From assembly GCA_963758205.1 (NCBI GenBank), contig CAVWUM010000002.1, positions 558,001 through 622,000 of the forward strand: DNA of 64,000 nucleotides. The letters are read 5' to 3'. The position numbers and the translations under genes are program-made. Under the pieces are notes generated by a model. That model searched no databases. It was not told the DNA's origin and worked only from the letters and a program-made list of their open reading frames with translations. Source of the stretch: Owenweeksia sp963758205 (GTDB taxonomy: Bacteria > Bacteroidota > Bacteroidia > Flavobacteriales > Schleiferiaceae). This document shows positions 42,265 to 50,618 of this stretch, in pieces; position 1 is the stretch's first letter; each line of letters opens with the position of its first letter.

Positions 42265-44582
42265 AAGGCGTAACTAAGTGCTATGGTAGGCATAATAGGT
42301 AATTGATTTACCCTTTTGCGCTCATTTCTATCGTAGTAAAAAATGTTGTCGTAATTAAGAATGTTGGTAGCTCCTGCAGATACTTCCAGCCTTCTTTCAT
42401 TTTCCATTTCAATTACCTTTTTAATAGAGATGTCAACCCGATGGTAGTTCGGTAGCCTCTTTGTATTCAACTCTCCATAAAGCACATCGGGCTCACCATT
42501 TTCGGTGGTATAGTCGTATGTTAAGTCGGGCTCTCCATTGGCAGTTACAAAATCAAGTTTACTGTAGTTAGTACGAGTTGGAGTAAATGGAAAGCCTGTT
42601 CCAAAATTATACCTAAGGCTTACCTCCCAGCTCTCATCTTTACCAAAGGCATAGGTACCTACAAGGTTGAGGTTGTGCCTACGGTCAAAATAGGGGAAGT
42701 ACTCCGTGATACCATCATTACGGGTTACAGTGCTATAGGAATAAGCTCCCCATAAATAAACCTGCTTGGTGCGGTAGGTCATTAAAAAGTCTACTCCACG
42801 GGCTAACCCTGACTCACCAATAAAATCTCTTTTAAATATTTCCGCTTCATCAGGGTCTGAGTTGTCATAAATCTTATTGCGGTTTACATTAATTATTTGC
42901 TGGAAGTTTTTTACGTAAGCTTCAATATTTACGGTTATGTTTTTAGAAAGCTCAATTTCCACACCTCCCACAGCATGCTGGGCTTTTTGAATTTTAGTGT
43001 CAACCCCCACCTGGCGAAAAACATTGTTATCACTTTCGGGGCCGCTAAGGAAACCGTAAAAAAGGTTTACCACATCCCTATCAGAGTTTGAGGCCATAAG
43101 GTTTTGCGAGTACAAGCCGGCCGAACCCTTAAAGCGCAACCACTCATTTACGCTGAACTTCATACCCAAACGTGGCTCAAGAGACAATTCACTTTGCGAA
43201 CTGTAATAGTGCGCTCTGAAACCAGGCTGAATAAGAAAGCGACCCTGGCTGATCTTATACTGAAAATAAGCTGCAATCTCAGTAGTATTATTGGCAGCGC
43301 TGGTAGATACACCAGCTTCGTTCTCAAGTTTTAAATCGGTACTGTAACCAATAGCTTCAAGGCCATATTTGAACTCATCATTTTTACGAAGAAAGTAGGT
43401 GAAATCAAGCCCGCCATTGAAGCCCGAAATACTTGACATACTAGGCCCCTGGTTTTCTGAAACCGAAACAATTTCGTAATTAGAATAACTAAACCCACCG
43501 CCTATAAGTGCTGCAGAAGCTGAGGGTACTGCTGTAAAATCAACCCCAAGGCCCTGAGAATTCCAGTCAATACTATTGTTTCCGCCAAATTTTACCCCAT
43601 CATTAAATGAAAATCCAAATCCATTGATTTTAGAGCCATTGTCACTTTGGGCAGTAAGTTTAGCATAGATATCCGTAAAGTTGAAGGGCAGGCCTTCATC
43701 ATACTCCGTATCCACGTAAGGGTAAAAAATAGAACTGGTTTGATCCAGATAAGATGTTTTTGCCGAAACTAAAAAGGAGGTATTAGACAAGCCTCTCTCG
43801 TTTTTTTTACCCAGTGGGGTTTCTAAAAGCAACTTAGCGGTATAGGTACTGGCAGAGGCTTTTCCTGAAAACTTTTTACGGTTTGCCGCACGGGTTCTTA
43901 CGTCCATTACTGCGCTATTGCGGCTACCATATTCGGCATTAAACCCACCGGTATAAACTTCGGCAGACTGAATAATATCTGCATCAAATACTGAATAAAA
44001 ACCTATGGAATGAAAGGGGTTGTAAATGATCATACCATCCAAAAGAATAAGGTTTTGGATGGGTGCCCCTCCCCTGATGTAAAGCTGACCACCCTGGTCT
44101 CCGGTAGTAATTACACCGGGCATAACCTGTACTGCTTTTATAATGTCGGCATCACCACCAACCGAAAATTGCTGAATTTCTTTAGGGTTAAGACTAACAA
44201 CACTGGTTAGAACTTTAGTTTCCCTTTCCTGGCGGTCAGCGTTAATTTCAACCACATCCAATACTTCGGATGACTCCTGGAGGTATATTTTCTCAGAAGT
44301 AATTCGCCCATCAACTACCTTAATGTTTTTGTTGTAGCTATCATATCCCACAAAGGTTACCTTTAGTATATAATCACCGGCAGGTACATTGTTTAATAGA
44401 AAGTAGCCCTCATCATTAGCTACAGCTCCATAGCTGGTGCCCTCAAGTACAACATTGGCAAATGGTATGGGAGCGTCAGTAGCCTTATCAATAATAAATC
44501 CACGCACCTTACCGGTTTGGGCTAATGCTGAAGCCAAAGTGCATAAAACAAAAACCGCTGTGGATAATAATCTGAACTTCAT
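42261..44582 (-). CDS. TonB-dependent receptor with carboxypeptidase-like N-terminal domain
   Basis: The 773-residue outer-membrane receptor has a signal peptide (LLSTAVFVLCTLASALAQTG). The CarboxypepD-reg domain reads KVRGFIIDKATDAPIPFANV and GTSYGAVANDEGYFLLNNV. The plug contains FSVGGDADIIKAVQVMPGV and GGQLYIRGGAPIQNLILLDG. The barrel ends MPTIALSYAF with terminal Phe. It resembles receptors of unknown substrate not linked to SusD. No neighbouring gene suggests a ligand. It appears monocistronic. Confidence 0.92.
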   Translation of the reverse strand: MKFRLLSTAVFVLCTLASALAQTGKVRGFIIDKATDAPIPFANVVLEGTSYGAVANDEGYFLLNNVPAGDYILKVTFVGYDSYNKNIKVVDGRITSEKIYLQESSEVLDVVEINADRQERETKVLTSVVSLNPKEIQQFSVGGDADIIKAVQVMPGVITTGDQGGQLYIRGGAPIQNLILLDGMIIYNPFHSIGFYSVFDADIIQSAEVYTGGFNAEYGSRNSAVMDVRTRAANRKKFSGKASASTYTAKLLLETPLGKKNERGLSNTSFLVSAKTSYLDQTSSIFYPYVDTEYDEGLPFNFTDIYAKLTAQSDNGSKINGFGFSFNDGVKFGGNNSIDWNSQGLGVDFTAVPSASAALIGGGFSYSNYEIVSVSENQGPSMSSISGFNGGLDFTYFLRKNDEFKYGLEAIGYSTDLKLENEAGVSTSAANNTTEIAAYFQYKISQGRFLIQPGFRAHYYSSQSELSLEPRLGMKFSVNEWLRFKGSAGLYSQNLMASNSDRDVVNLFYGFLSGPESDNNVFRQVGVDTKIQKAQHAVGGVEIELSKNITVNIEAYVKNFQQIINVNRNKIYDNSDPDEAEIFKRDFIGESGLARGVDFLMTYRTKQVYLWGAYSYSTVTRNDGITEYFPYFDRRHNLNLVGTYAFGKDESWEVSLRYNFGTGFPFTPTRTNYSKLDFVTANGEPDLTYDYTTENGEPDVLYGELNTKRLPNYHRVDISIKKVIEMENERRLEVSAGATNILNYDNIFYYDRNERKRVNQLPIMPTIALSYAF

Positions 44583-44636
44583 TTAGGGAATTTTTTAAAG
44601 GGGGTCAAATATCTTAATATTTAGCAAAGCGCGGCT

Positions 44637-45638
44637 TCAGGCATGTATAATTTTAAAAATCAACTCCTTTAGCAGTTCGCTATCAGGTGTGGTGGCATTA
44701 CCAACTCCTTTGGATTTTACATCACACTCACGTAAGTAGGAGATTATTCGCGCCAGTTTCTTCAAATCATAATTAACGGCACCTTCCTGATAATCTTTTA
44801 TAAAATATGGATTTACACCAATGAGCTTAGCCAGGCCTTGGGGAGTTTTATCCTTTGCCTGGTGTATTATCATCAGTTTACTGAAAAACCCATATAGCAA
44901 GGCAATGGTAACCACCAAAGGATTGTCCTTAGGATTTGCTGCAAAGTATTTTTGTATGGTAAGTGCTTTTAGCAATTGCTTTTTTCCGAGTGCCGTTATC
45001 AGTTCAAAATTGTTATAATCCTTACTAATGCCAATATTGTCTTCTACAATCTGCTCATCTATGGTTGAGCCTTTTTCGGCCACCAGCTCCAGCTTTTCCA
45101 GTTCGGAGTCAATACGGCCAAGGTCAGTACCCAAACTCTCAGCCAGTAATACCCTGGCCTTCATACTTGAGTTATACCCTCTTTGGGCCAGGTTACTCCC
45201 TATCCAGTCTGCAATTTGATTGTCATACAACTTCTTTGACTCAAACACCACATACCCGTTGCTTAGCAGCTTGTATAATTTCTTGCGCTTATCAATGGTT
45301 TTGTACTTATAGGCAATTACCAATACGGTGGTGGGCTGCACATTGGCCAGGTATTTCTCAAGGTCTTCAATATTCCTTATCTCCTGTGCCTCCTTTACTA
45401 TTACCACTACCCGATCCGCCATCATCGGGTACCTCCTGGCTTCGCCAATTATGGTGTTAATGTCGGTATCCCGTCCGTAAAGTATGGTTTGATTAAAGCT
45501 TTGCTGATCTTCAGGCAAAGCCTCCTTTTCAATCATTTTTGTTATCTGATCGATATGATAGGGCTCATCCCCCATTAAAAAATAAATGGGTGAAAAGCTG
45601 CCGGCCTTTATGTTTTTTAGAATTTCAGCGTACTTCAT
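44637..45638 (-). CDS. holA: DNA polymerase III subunit delta
   Basis: The 333-residue clamp-loader subunit opens the sliding clamp during DNA replication. The N-terminus shows FSPIYFLMGDEPYHIDQITK and ADRVVVIVKEAQEIRNIEDL; the middle contains KARVLLAESLGTDLGRIDSE. The C-terminal helical domain includes LLYGFFSKLMIIHQAKDKTP, ANPKDNPLVVTIAL and GVNPYFIKDYQEGAVNYDLK. Length is typical. It is divergent from the HsdR-N-like gene, a neighbour pair often seen in Bacteroidota. Confidence 0.93.
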   Translation of the reverse strand: MKYAEILKNIKAGSFSPIYFLMGDEPYHIDQITKMIEKEALPEDQQSFNQTILYGRDTDINTIIGEARRYPMMADRVVVIVKEAQEIRNIEDLEKYLANVQPTTVLVIAYKYKTIDKRKKLYKLLSNGYVVFESKKLYDNQIADWIGSNLAQRGYNSSMKARVLLAESLGTDLGRIDSELEKLELVAEKGSTIDEQIVEDNIGISKDYNNFELITALGKKQLLKALTIQKYFAANPKDNPLVVTIALLYGFFSKLMIIHQAKDKTPQGLAKLIGVNPYFIKDYQEGAVNYDLKKLARIISYLRECDVKSKGVGNATTPDSELLKELIFKIIHA

Positions 45639-45756
45639 TGGAATTGCAAAAGAAATACTTTAAGAAGAAAGTACAACGAGGGTTTTACAATGGATGCTGT
45701 GCAATCTATCTTGAATTAAAAGTGTAGTACACACTTTATGGTACAAATTGCACTCC

Positions 45757-45764
45757 TACCTTTG
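45757..45764 (+). promoter_or_regulatory. Bacteroidota -7 element for the HsdR-N-like gene
   Basis: TACCTTTG matches TAnnTTTG. The ATG at 45770 lies only 5 bases beyond it, so a leaderless transcript is likely. Confidence 0.6.
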
Positions 45765-45769
45765 CACCC

Positions 45770-46225
45770 ATGCTTAAGAATCTTGTTCACTTAAACCTGC
45801 CGGAGCCTAATCTACGCCTTGCGAAGAAAGATGGCGCTGTAATGGTGTGGGACGATATCAGGAAGAAATACCTGCAGCTTACTCCCGAAGAATGGGTAAG
45901 GCAGCACGTAGTGCATTACCTATTGGAAAATGAATATCCTAAAAGTATGATTGCGCTGGAAGGTGGATTTCACCTCAACCAAAAGCTACAGCGAACGGAT
46001 ATACTCATTTATAAAAATGGCAAGCCCGCACTGTTGGTAGAATGTAAAGCACCACAGGTTGCCATTTCGCAACAAACCTTTGACCAGGCTGCACGCTACA
46101 ACCTGCATTATAAAACTCCTTTTATCGTGATATCCAATGGTATGGAACATTACAGCGCTAAGGTTGATTATGAAAAGCATGCTTACAATTTTTTAAAAGA
46201 AATACCCGCCTATCATGACATTTGA
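45770..46225 (+). CDS. Type I restriction HsdR N-terminal-like nuclease-fold protein
   Basis: The 151-residue protein contains an HsdR-N (PD-(D/E)XK-like) core. WVRQHVVHYLLENEYPKSMI is followed by the acidic residue region TDILIYKNGKPALLVECKAP, which fits the D...ExK catalytic pattern, then FDQAARYNLHYKTPFIVISN. No HsdM or HsdS gene is near, so it is not part of a restriction system here. It overlaps the methyltransferase gene by 11 bases and is divergent from holA. A role in DNA or RNA processing is inference only. Confidence 0.85.
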   Translation: MLKNLVHLNLPEPNLRLAKKDGAVMVWDDIRKKYLQLTPEEWVRQHVVHYLLENEYPKSMIALEGGFHLNQKLQRTDILIYKNGKPALLVECKAPQVAISQQTFDQAARYNLHYKTPFIVISNGMEHYSAKVDYEKHAYNFLKEIPAYHDI

Positions 46226-47381
46226 GATTTTACAACTAGCCAGGGGAAAGGAAAAAGCTATTAGAAGAAAGCACCCGTGGGTATTTTCAGGTACATTTAA
46301 AAATATACCGGGGCATATTGAGGATGGAGCCGTAGTTGAGATTCAGGATTTTAAAGGCACCTTTTTGGGGATAGGCCTTTTTAGAAGAGGAAGCATAACA
46401 GTAAGTCTGTTAAGTTTTGAGCCTATTCACTCCATGGAGAATCTTATCGAAACTAAAATTGCCGCTGCCTTATCCTATCGTAAATCATTGGGAATATTAG
46501 ATGATAAAAGCACCAATTGCTGCCGTTTGGTTTTTGCCGAAGGTGATGGGTTATCAGGTTTAATTATTGATAAATATGCTGATACGGCAGTGATTCAAAT
46601 CCATCACCCCGGATGGAAAAACTACCAGAAGTTGATTGCTGACCTCCTTTTACAAACCAGCCTGGTTAGCCATGTTTACAGTAAACCTGCCGATAAAATT
46701 ACAGTTGACGAAGATCAAAAAGGTACGCTGGCCGGTGAACTTACCAACACATTAGTTCTCGAAAATGGTCATCAGTTTATTGTTGATTGGGAAGATGGGC
46801 AAAAAACAGGCTTCTTTTTGGATCAGCGTGAAAACCGCAAAAAACTGTCAGCTTATTGCAAGGGCAGGTCTGTACTCAACACCTTTTCCTACACCGGTGG
46901 TTTTTCTGTTTATGCATTGGCTGCCGGAGCTATAAAAGCAATTTCAGTAGATAGCTCACAAGCCGCTATTGACCTGGCAAACCACAATGCCTCGGTAAAC
47001 GATTTAGATAAAAACCATGAAGGCATTGCCAGCGATGTGTTTGAGTATTTTAAAACATCAAAAGACGATTTCGATATCATTATATTAGATCCACCGGCCT
47101 TTTCAAAAAACCGGAGAAGCACCCATAATGCAGTGCAGGCCTATAAAAGGCTAAACCTGGCAGGTCTTAGAAAGGTAAATTCAGGTGGTTACATTTTCAC
47201 CTTTTCATGTTCACAACATGTGGATTTTAAACTTTTTGAAGACACCGTAAGGGCGGCTGCCATTGAGAGCCAACGGCAGATCAGAATTGTGGAGCGCCTC
47301 ACCCAGCCTGCTGATCACCCGGTAAACCTTTATCACCCCGAAGGTGAATATTTAAAAGGTTTGATCTTGCAGGTTACCTAA
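46215..47381 (+). CDS. rlmI: Class I SAM-dependent rRNA methyltransferase, RlmI-like
   Basis: The 388-residue protein has an N-terminal PUA domain (KAIRRKHPWVFSGTFKN) and a central linker. The SAM-dependent catalytic domain contains VDWEDGQKTGFFLDQRENRK, VLNTFSYTGGFSVYALAAG, IILDPPAFSKN and the Cys-containing TFSCSQHVDF. RlmI methylates C5 of a cytosine in 23S rRNA in E. coli; the exact target here is inferred from similarity. The ATG at 46215 overlaps the preceding gene by 11 bases, indicating coupled translation. Confidence 0.9.
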   Translation: MTFEILQLARGKEKAIRRKHPWVFSGTFKNIPGHIEDGAVVEIQDFKGTFLGIGLFRRGSITVSLLSFEPIHSMENLIETKIAAALSYRKSLGILDDKSTNCCRLVFAEGDGLSGLIIDKYADTAVIQIHHPGWKNYQKLIADLLLQTSLVSHVYSKPADKITVDEDQKGTLAGELTNTLVLENGHQFIVDWEDGQKTGFFLDQRENRKKLSAYCKGRSVLNTFSYTGGFSVYALAAGAIKAISVDSSQAAIDLANHNASVNDLDKNHEGIASDVFEYFKTSKDDFDIIILDPPAFSKNRRSTHNAVQAYKRLNLAGLRKVNSGGYIFTFSCSQHVDFKLFEDTVRAAAIESQRQIRIVERLTQPADHPVNLYHPEGEYLKGLILQVT

Positions 47382-47559
47382 AAAAAAGCATCGGAGTTCT
47401 TTCTCAAAGTATCCGGCCATTTTTTACCTATCGGTTAGAATTATCATTGGCTAAAAACCGTCCTTACCGGTTAACGATAAAAATGGTAGTTTTCTGTCAG
47501 AAAATAAGAAGCGAATTCATTTTTGATTTTTCTTTGCGCCATCAACTAAAAACTTTCTG

Positions 47560-48138
47560 ATGAAAAAATCATTTACCCTCTTTTTCGGGTGTCTGCTGCT
47601 AATTGGGGCCGGTAAAAAACTTGCTGCGCAGGAGTATCACCACGGTGCAGGTATCTCTTACAGCTATCAAATTTCTAACGATTATGTAGGTGGCAGCCCT
47701 GAATTAACGTACCATCCCAGATTGGCCTTTAAGATCAATAGAGGGGTTTCATATTCCATTGGAGCGCCAATAAGTTTGGGTTTTAGCCTTAATGCCAGTA
47801 GTACGGGAGAAAGTTCAAGCTCATTAGCGTATGGTGTGCCCATTTCTTTTGATTTGAACTTAGGTTACGGATGCCTTAATCGCTCAAGAAATGATTTTGG
47901 AGGATATTTTGGAGTTGGCTACGGAGTGTATGGCTTTAGCTACGTTAATAACAGAGACATTAACACTTTGGGAGAATCCGGTTTCTTAAATGTTCATGGA
48001 ATATATGCCCATGGTGGGATACGTTGGCATATTGGTGATAGGTATAGAATGAGCACCGGACTTTTCACCTATCAAAGCTTTCAGGGGGTTATGGTAGTTG
48101 GCTTACGTGCCATATATGAAATCACCGACTTCCGCTAA
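47560..48138 (+). CDS. Outer-membrane beta-barrel-like protein
   Basis: The 192-residue protein has a signal peptide (SFTLFFGCLLLIGAGKKLAA). Gly/Tyr-rich strands follow: YHHGAGISYSYQISNDYVGG, LGFSLNASSTGESSSSLAYG, DFGGYFGVGYGVYGFSYVN and GGIRWHIGDRYRMSTGLFTY. It ends VVGLRAIYEITDFR, without the usual terminal Phe. This suggests a small surface barrel or porin-like protein with no identifiable ligand. A UUCG-loop terminator lies just downstream. Confidence 0.65.
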   Translation: MKKSFTLFFGCLLLIGAGKKLAAQEYHHGAGISYSYQISNDYVGGSPELTYHPRLAFKINRGVSYSIGAPISLGFSLNASSTGESSSSLAYGVPISFDLNLGYGCLNRSRNDFGGYFGVGYGVYGFSYVNNRDINTLGESGFLNVHGIYAHGGIRWHIGDRYRMSTGLFTYQSFQGVMVVGLRAIYEITDFR

Positions 48139-48163
48139 ACTGAAACGCAAGACGAATTCAATC

Positions 48164-48190
48164 AGAGCTGCCTTCGGGCGGCTCTTTTTA
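48164..48190 (+). terminator. UUCG-tetraloop terminator
   Basis: AGAGCTGCC and GGCGGCTCT pair around a TTCG loop and are followed by T5. It lies about 25 bases after the barrel gene stop. Confidence 0.85.
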
Positions 48191-48255
48191 TTTACATACC
48201 ACCTTTGTAGCATTAAAAGTATGTTCATTCATTAAGCGCCCCGCAAGTAAATATT

Positions 48256-48263
48256 TACTTTTG
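48256..48263 (+). promoter_or_regulatory. Bacteroidota -7 element for purB
   Basis: TACTTTTG matches TAnnTTTG, 18 bases upstream of the purB start codon. Confidence 0.65.
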
Positions 48264-48281
48264 CCGCCTTAATTATCAGAA

Positions 48282-49622
48282 ATGGAAAACCAACTTCAAG
48301 CTATATCTCCCATTGATGGCCGCTACCGTAAAACAGTGGATAAATTAAAGGACTACTTTTCTGAGTATGCCCTTATCAATTACAGGCTGCGCATTGAAAT
48401 TGAATACTTTATTGCCCTTTGTGAGTTACCCCTGCCTCAACTTAAGGGTTTTGATCGCGCCAAGTACAATGACCTCAGAGACATCTACCTGGACTTTTCA
48501 ATGAATGATGCTAAAAAGATTAAAGAAATTGAAAGCGTTACCAACCACGATGTAAAGGCTGTTGAATATTTTATTAAAGATAAAATGGATGACCTGGGGC
48601 TTGAGAAGTTCCGTGAGTTTGTGCACTTCGGACTTACCTCCCAGGATATTAATAATACCGCTGTACCCCTTTCGGTGAAGGATTTTATTGAAGGTGAGTA
48701 CACTACTGACCTGGGCGAACTGATAGTAACATTGAGCCAAATGGCCGAGGAGTGGGAAGACATTCCGATGCTGGCGCGTACACATGGTCAACCAGCATCG
48801 CCTACCCGCCTGGGCAAAGAGATTATGGTGTTTGTAGAAAGACTGGATCAGCAATTGCGCCAATTGAGACACATACCATTTTCGGCAAAATTTGGTGGAG
48901 CCACCGGTAATTTTAATGCTCATAATGTTACTTATCCTGATGTTGACTGGAAGGCTTTTTCAGAGGATTTTGTGAACGGTACGCTCGGACTAAGTCAATC
49001 ATGGCCTACCACACAAATTGAGCATTACGATAATCTGGCCGCCATGTTTGATTGCCTTAAACGCATCAACAACATTATACTTGACCTTGATCGTGATTTG
49101 TGGACTTACATTTCCATGGATTACTTCAAGCAAAAAATTAAGGAAGGCGAAGTGGGCTCATCTGCCATGCCCCACAAAGTAAACCCCATCGATTTTGAAA
49201 ATAGCGAAGGCAACCTGGGTATCGCCAATGCTCTATTTGAGCACCTATCGGCTAAACTTCCAGTCTCCCGCTTACAGCGGGATCTTACTGACAGTACAGT
49301 TTTAAGAAACGTGGGTGTACCACTTGGCCATACTCACATCGCCATTATTTCCACCTTACGGGGATTGGGCAAATTGCTGCTTAACCGCGATAAAATTATT
49401 GCTGACCTTGAAAACAACTGGGCGGTGGTAGCCGAGGGAATTCAGAATATTTTGAGGCGTGAATCATACCCCAACCCTTATGAGGCCTTAAAAGCACTAA
49501 CCCGAACTAACGAGGGCATAAACAGTAATAGCATCAGCGCGTTTATTGATACGCTTGAGGTTTCTGACGATATAAAAAAAGAACTCAAGGCCATTACACC
49601 ACAATCGTATACCGGATTATAA
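48282..49622 (+). CDS. purB: Adenylosuccinate lyase
   Basis: The 446-residue enzyme catalyses two steps of purine synthesis, releasing fumarate from SAICAR and from adenylosuccinate. The superfamily signature GSSAMPHKVNPIDFEN is present near residue 294. The catalytic His region MLARTHGQPASPTRLGKEIM lies near 165. The N-terminus (ENQLQAISPIDGRYRKTVDK) matches the E. coli-type subgroup. Length is normal. The next gene starts at the base right after the purB stop, so the two are co-transcribed. The purL gene lies 11 kb away. Confidence 0.97.
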   Translation: MENQLQAISPIDGRYRKTVDKLKDYFSEYALINYRLRIEIEYFIALCELPLPQLKGFDRAKYNDLRDIYLDFSMNDAKKIKEIESVTNHDVKAVEYFIKDKMDDLGLEKFREFVHFGLTSQDINNTAVPLSVKDFIEGEYTTDLGELIVTLSQMAEEWEDIPMLARTHGQPASPTRLGKEIMVFVERLDQQLRQLRHIPFSAKFGGATGNFNAHNVTYPDVDWKAFSEDFVNGTLGLSQSWPTTQIEHYDNLAAMFDCLKRINNIILDLDRDLWTYISMDYFKQKIKEGEVGSSAMPHKVNPIDFENSEGNLGIANALFEHLSAKLPVSRLQRDLTDSTVLRNVGVPLGHTHIAIISTLRGLGKLLLNRDKIIADLENNWAVVAEGIQNILRRESYPNPYEALKALTRTNEGINSNSISAFIDTLEVSDDIKKELKAITPQSYTGL

Positions 49623-50564
49623 ATGGGTAATATTGTAATAGATGGGGAAACCGTAAGACCTGGAGAAACACGCTACCTGGAGCTAAATGTAGCCCGCCTG
49701 CCATCAGGCACTCCCATCGATTTGCCTGTGCATGTAATCCGAAGTAAAGAACCTGGCCCAACTGTACTGCTTAGTGGCGGTATGCATGGCGATGAAGTAA
49801 ATGGCATAGAGATAGTCCGCAAGTTTTTGAGTAAGGAGTTTGCTGAAAAGCTCAAATGCGGAAGTATAGTAGCCATGCCTATTATCAATGTATATGGGTT
49901 CATCAACTTTAGCCGCGAAGTACCGGATGGAAAGGACATTAACCGCAGCTTTCCCGGTAAGGAAGATGGCAGCCTGGCCAGCATGGTAGCCTACATGATG
50001 ACCACTCATATTTTACCGGTTATTGATTTTGGTATCGATTTCCATACAGGTGGTGCCAGCCGTACCAATTACCCCCAGATAAGGTATGAGGATGGTGATA
50101 AGATGGCGGAAAAAATTGCCGGTGCATTTCATGCTCCATTTACTCTCAATAGCAGTGTTATAAAGGGTTCTTTTAGAGAAACTGCCAAAGAGATGGGTAA
50201 ATCAGTAGTAGTTTTTGAAGGAGGAGAAACACTGCGCATTGATCCGAAAACTGTGGAAGTGGGCATAGACGGCATACAGCGTGTCCTGCACCATTTTGGA
50301 ATGCTCAACAGAGCGCCAAGGCTGACCGGCAGCACTTTATTTTTTAAAGAATCTCATTGGGTGCGTGCTGAAGTTTCAGGGCTTTTTCGCCACAAAAAAG
50401 AATCAGGTAAAAAGGTAAAAGAAGGCCAGACTATTGGCTACATCAGCAGCCCTACTAATGATTACTCGGTTAAGGTTAAGAGTCCCTACGATGGCTACAT
50501 TATTGGTCATAATAACTTCCCCCTTATCCATAAGGGAGATGCCTTGTTTCATATCGGTTTATAA
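49623..50564 (+). CDS. Succinylglutamate desuccinylase/aspartoacylase family protein
   Basis: The 313-residue protein is a zinc-dependent deacylase of the M14-like AstE/AspA family. The first zinc motif is in LLSGGMHGDEVNGIEIVRKF (H and E). PDGKDINRSFPG is the substrate-binding Arg motif and DFGIDFHTGGASRTNYPQIR carries the second zinc His. A C-terminal lipoyl-like beta domain is visible (HKKESGKKVKEGQTIGYISS). The family removes acyl groups from amino acids or related molecules; the substrate here is unknown. It directly abuts purB. Confidence 0.9.
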   Translation: MGNIVIDGETVRPGETRYLELNVARLPSGTPIDLPVHVIRSKEPGPTVLLSGGMHGDEVNGIEIVRKFLSKEFAEKLKCGSIVAMPIINVYGFINFSREVPDGKDINRSFPGKEDGSLASMVAYMMTTHILPVIDFGIDFHTGGASRTNYPQIRYEDGDKMAEKIAGAFHAPFTLNSSVIKGSFRETAKEMGKSVVVFEGGETLRIDPKTVEVGIDGIQRVLHHFGMLNRAPRLTGSTLFFKESHWVRAEVSGLFRHKKESGKKVKEGQTIGYISSPTNDYSVKVKSPYDGYIIGHNNFPLIHKGDALFHIGL

Positions 50565-50569
50565 AAAAA

Positions 50570-50595
50570 TGAGCCTCCCATTTCTGAGAGGCTCA
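50570..50595 (-). terminator. Terminator between convergent genes
   Basis: GAGCCTC at 50571-50577 pairs with GAGGCTC at 50588-50594 across a 10-base loop. On the minus strand it is followed by T7. It serves the glycine-rich T9SS gene and may also stop the aspartoacylase-like transcript. Confidence 0.75.
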
Positions 50596-50618
50596 AATAA
50601 TAATTTCAGCAAATTAAA

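Noticed and set aside
42261..44582. SusC-type receptor of a polysaccharide locus
   Set aside because: No SusD homologue or glycoside hydrolase is adjacent, so a general TonB receptor is the safer call.
45770..46225. Part of a type I restriction system
   Set aside because: No hsdM or hsdS gene is nearby and the protein lacks the helicase domains of HsdR.
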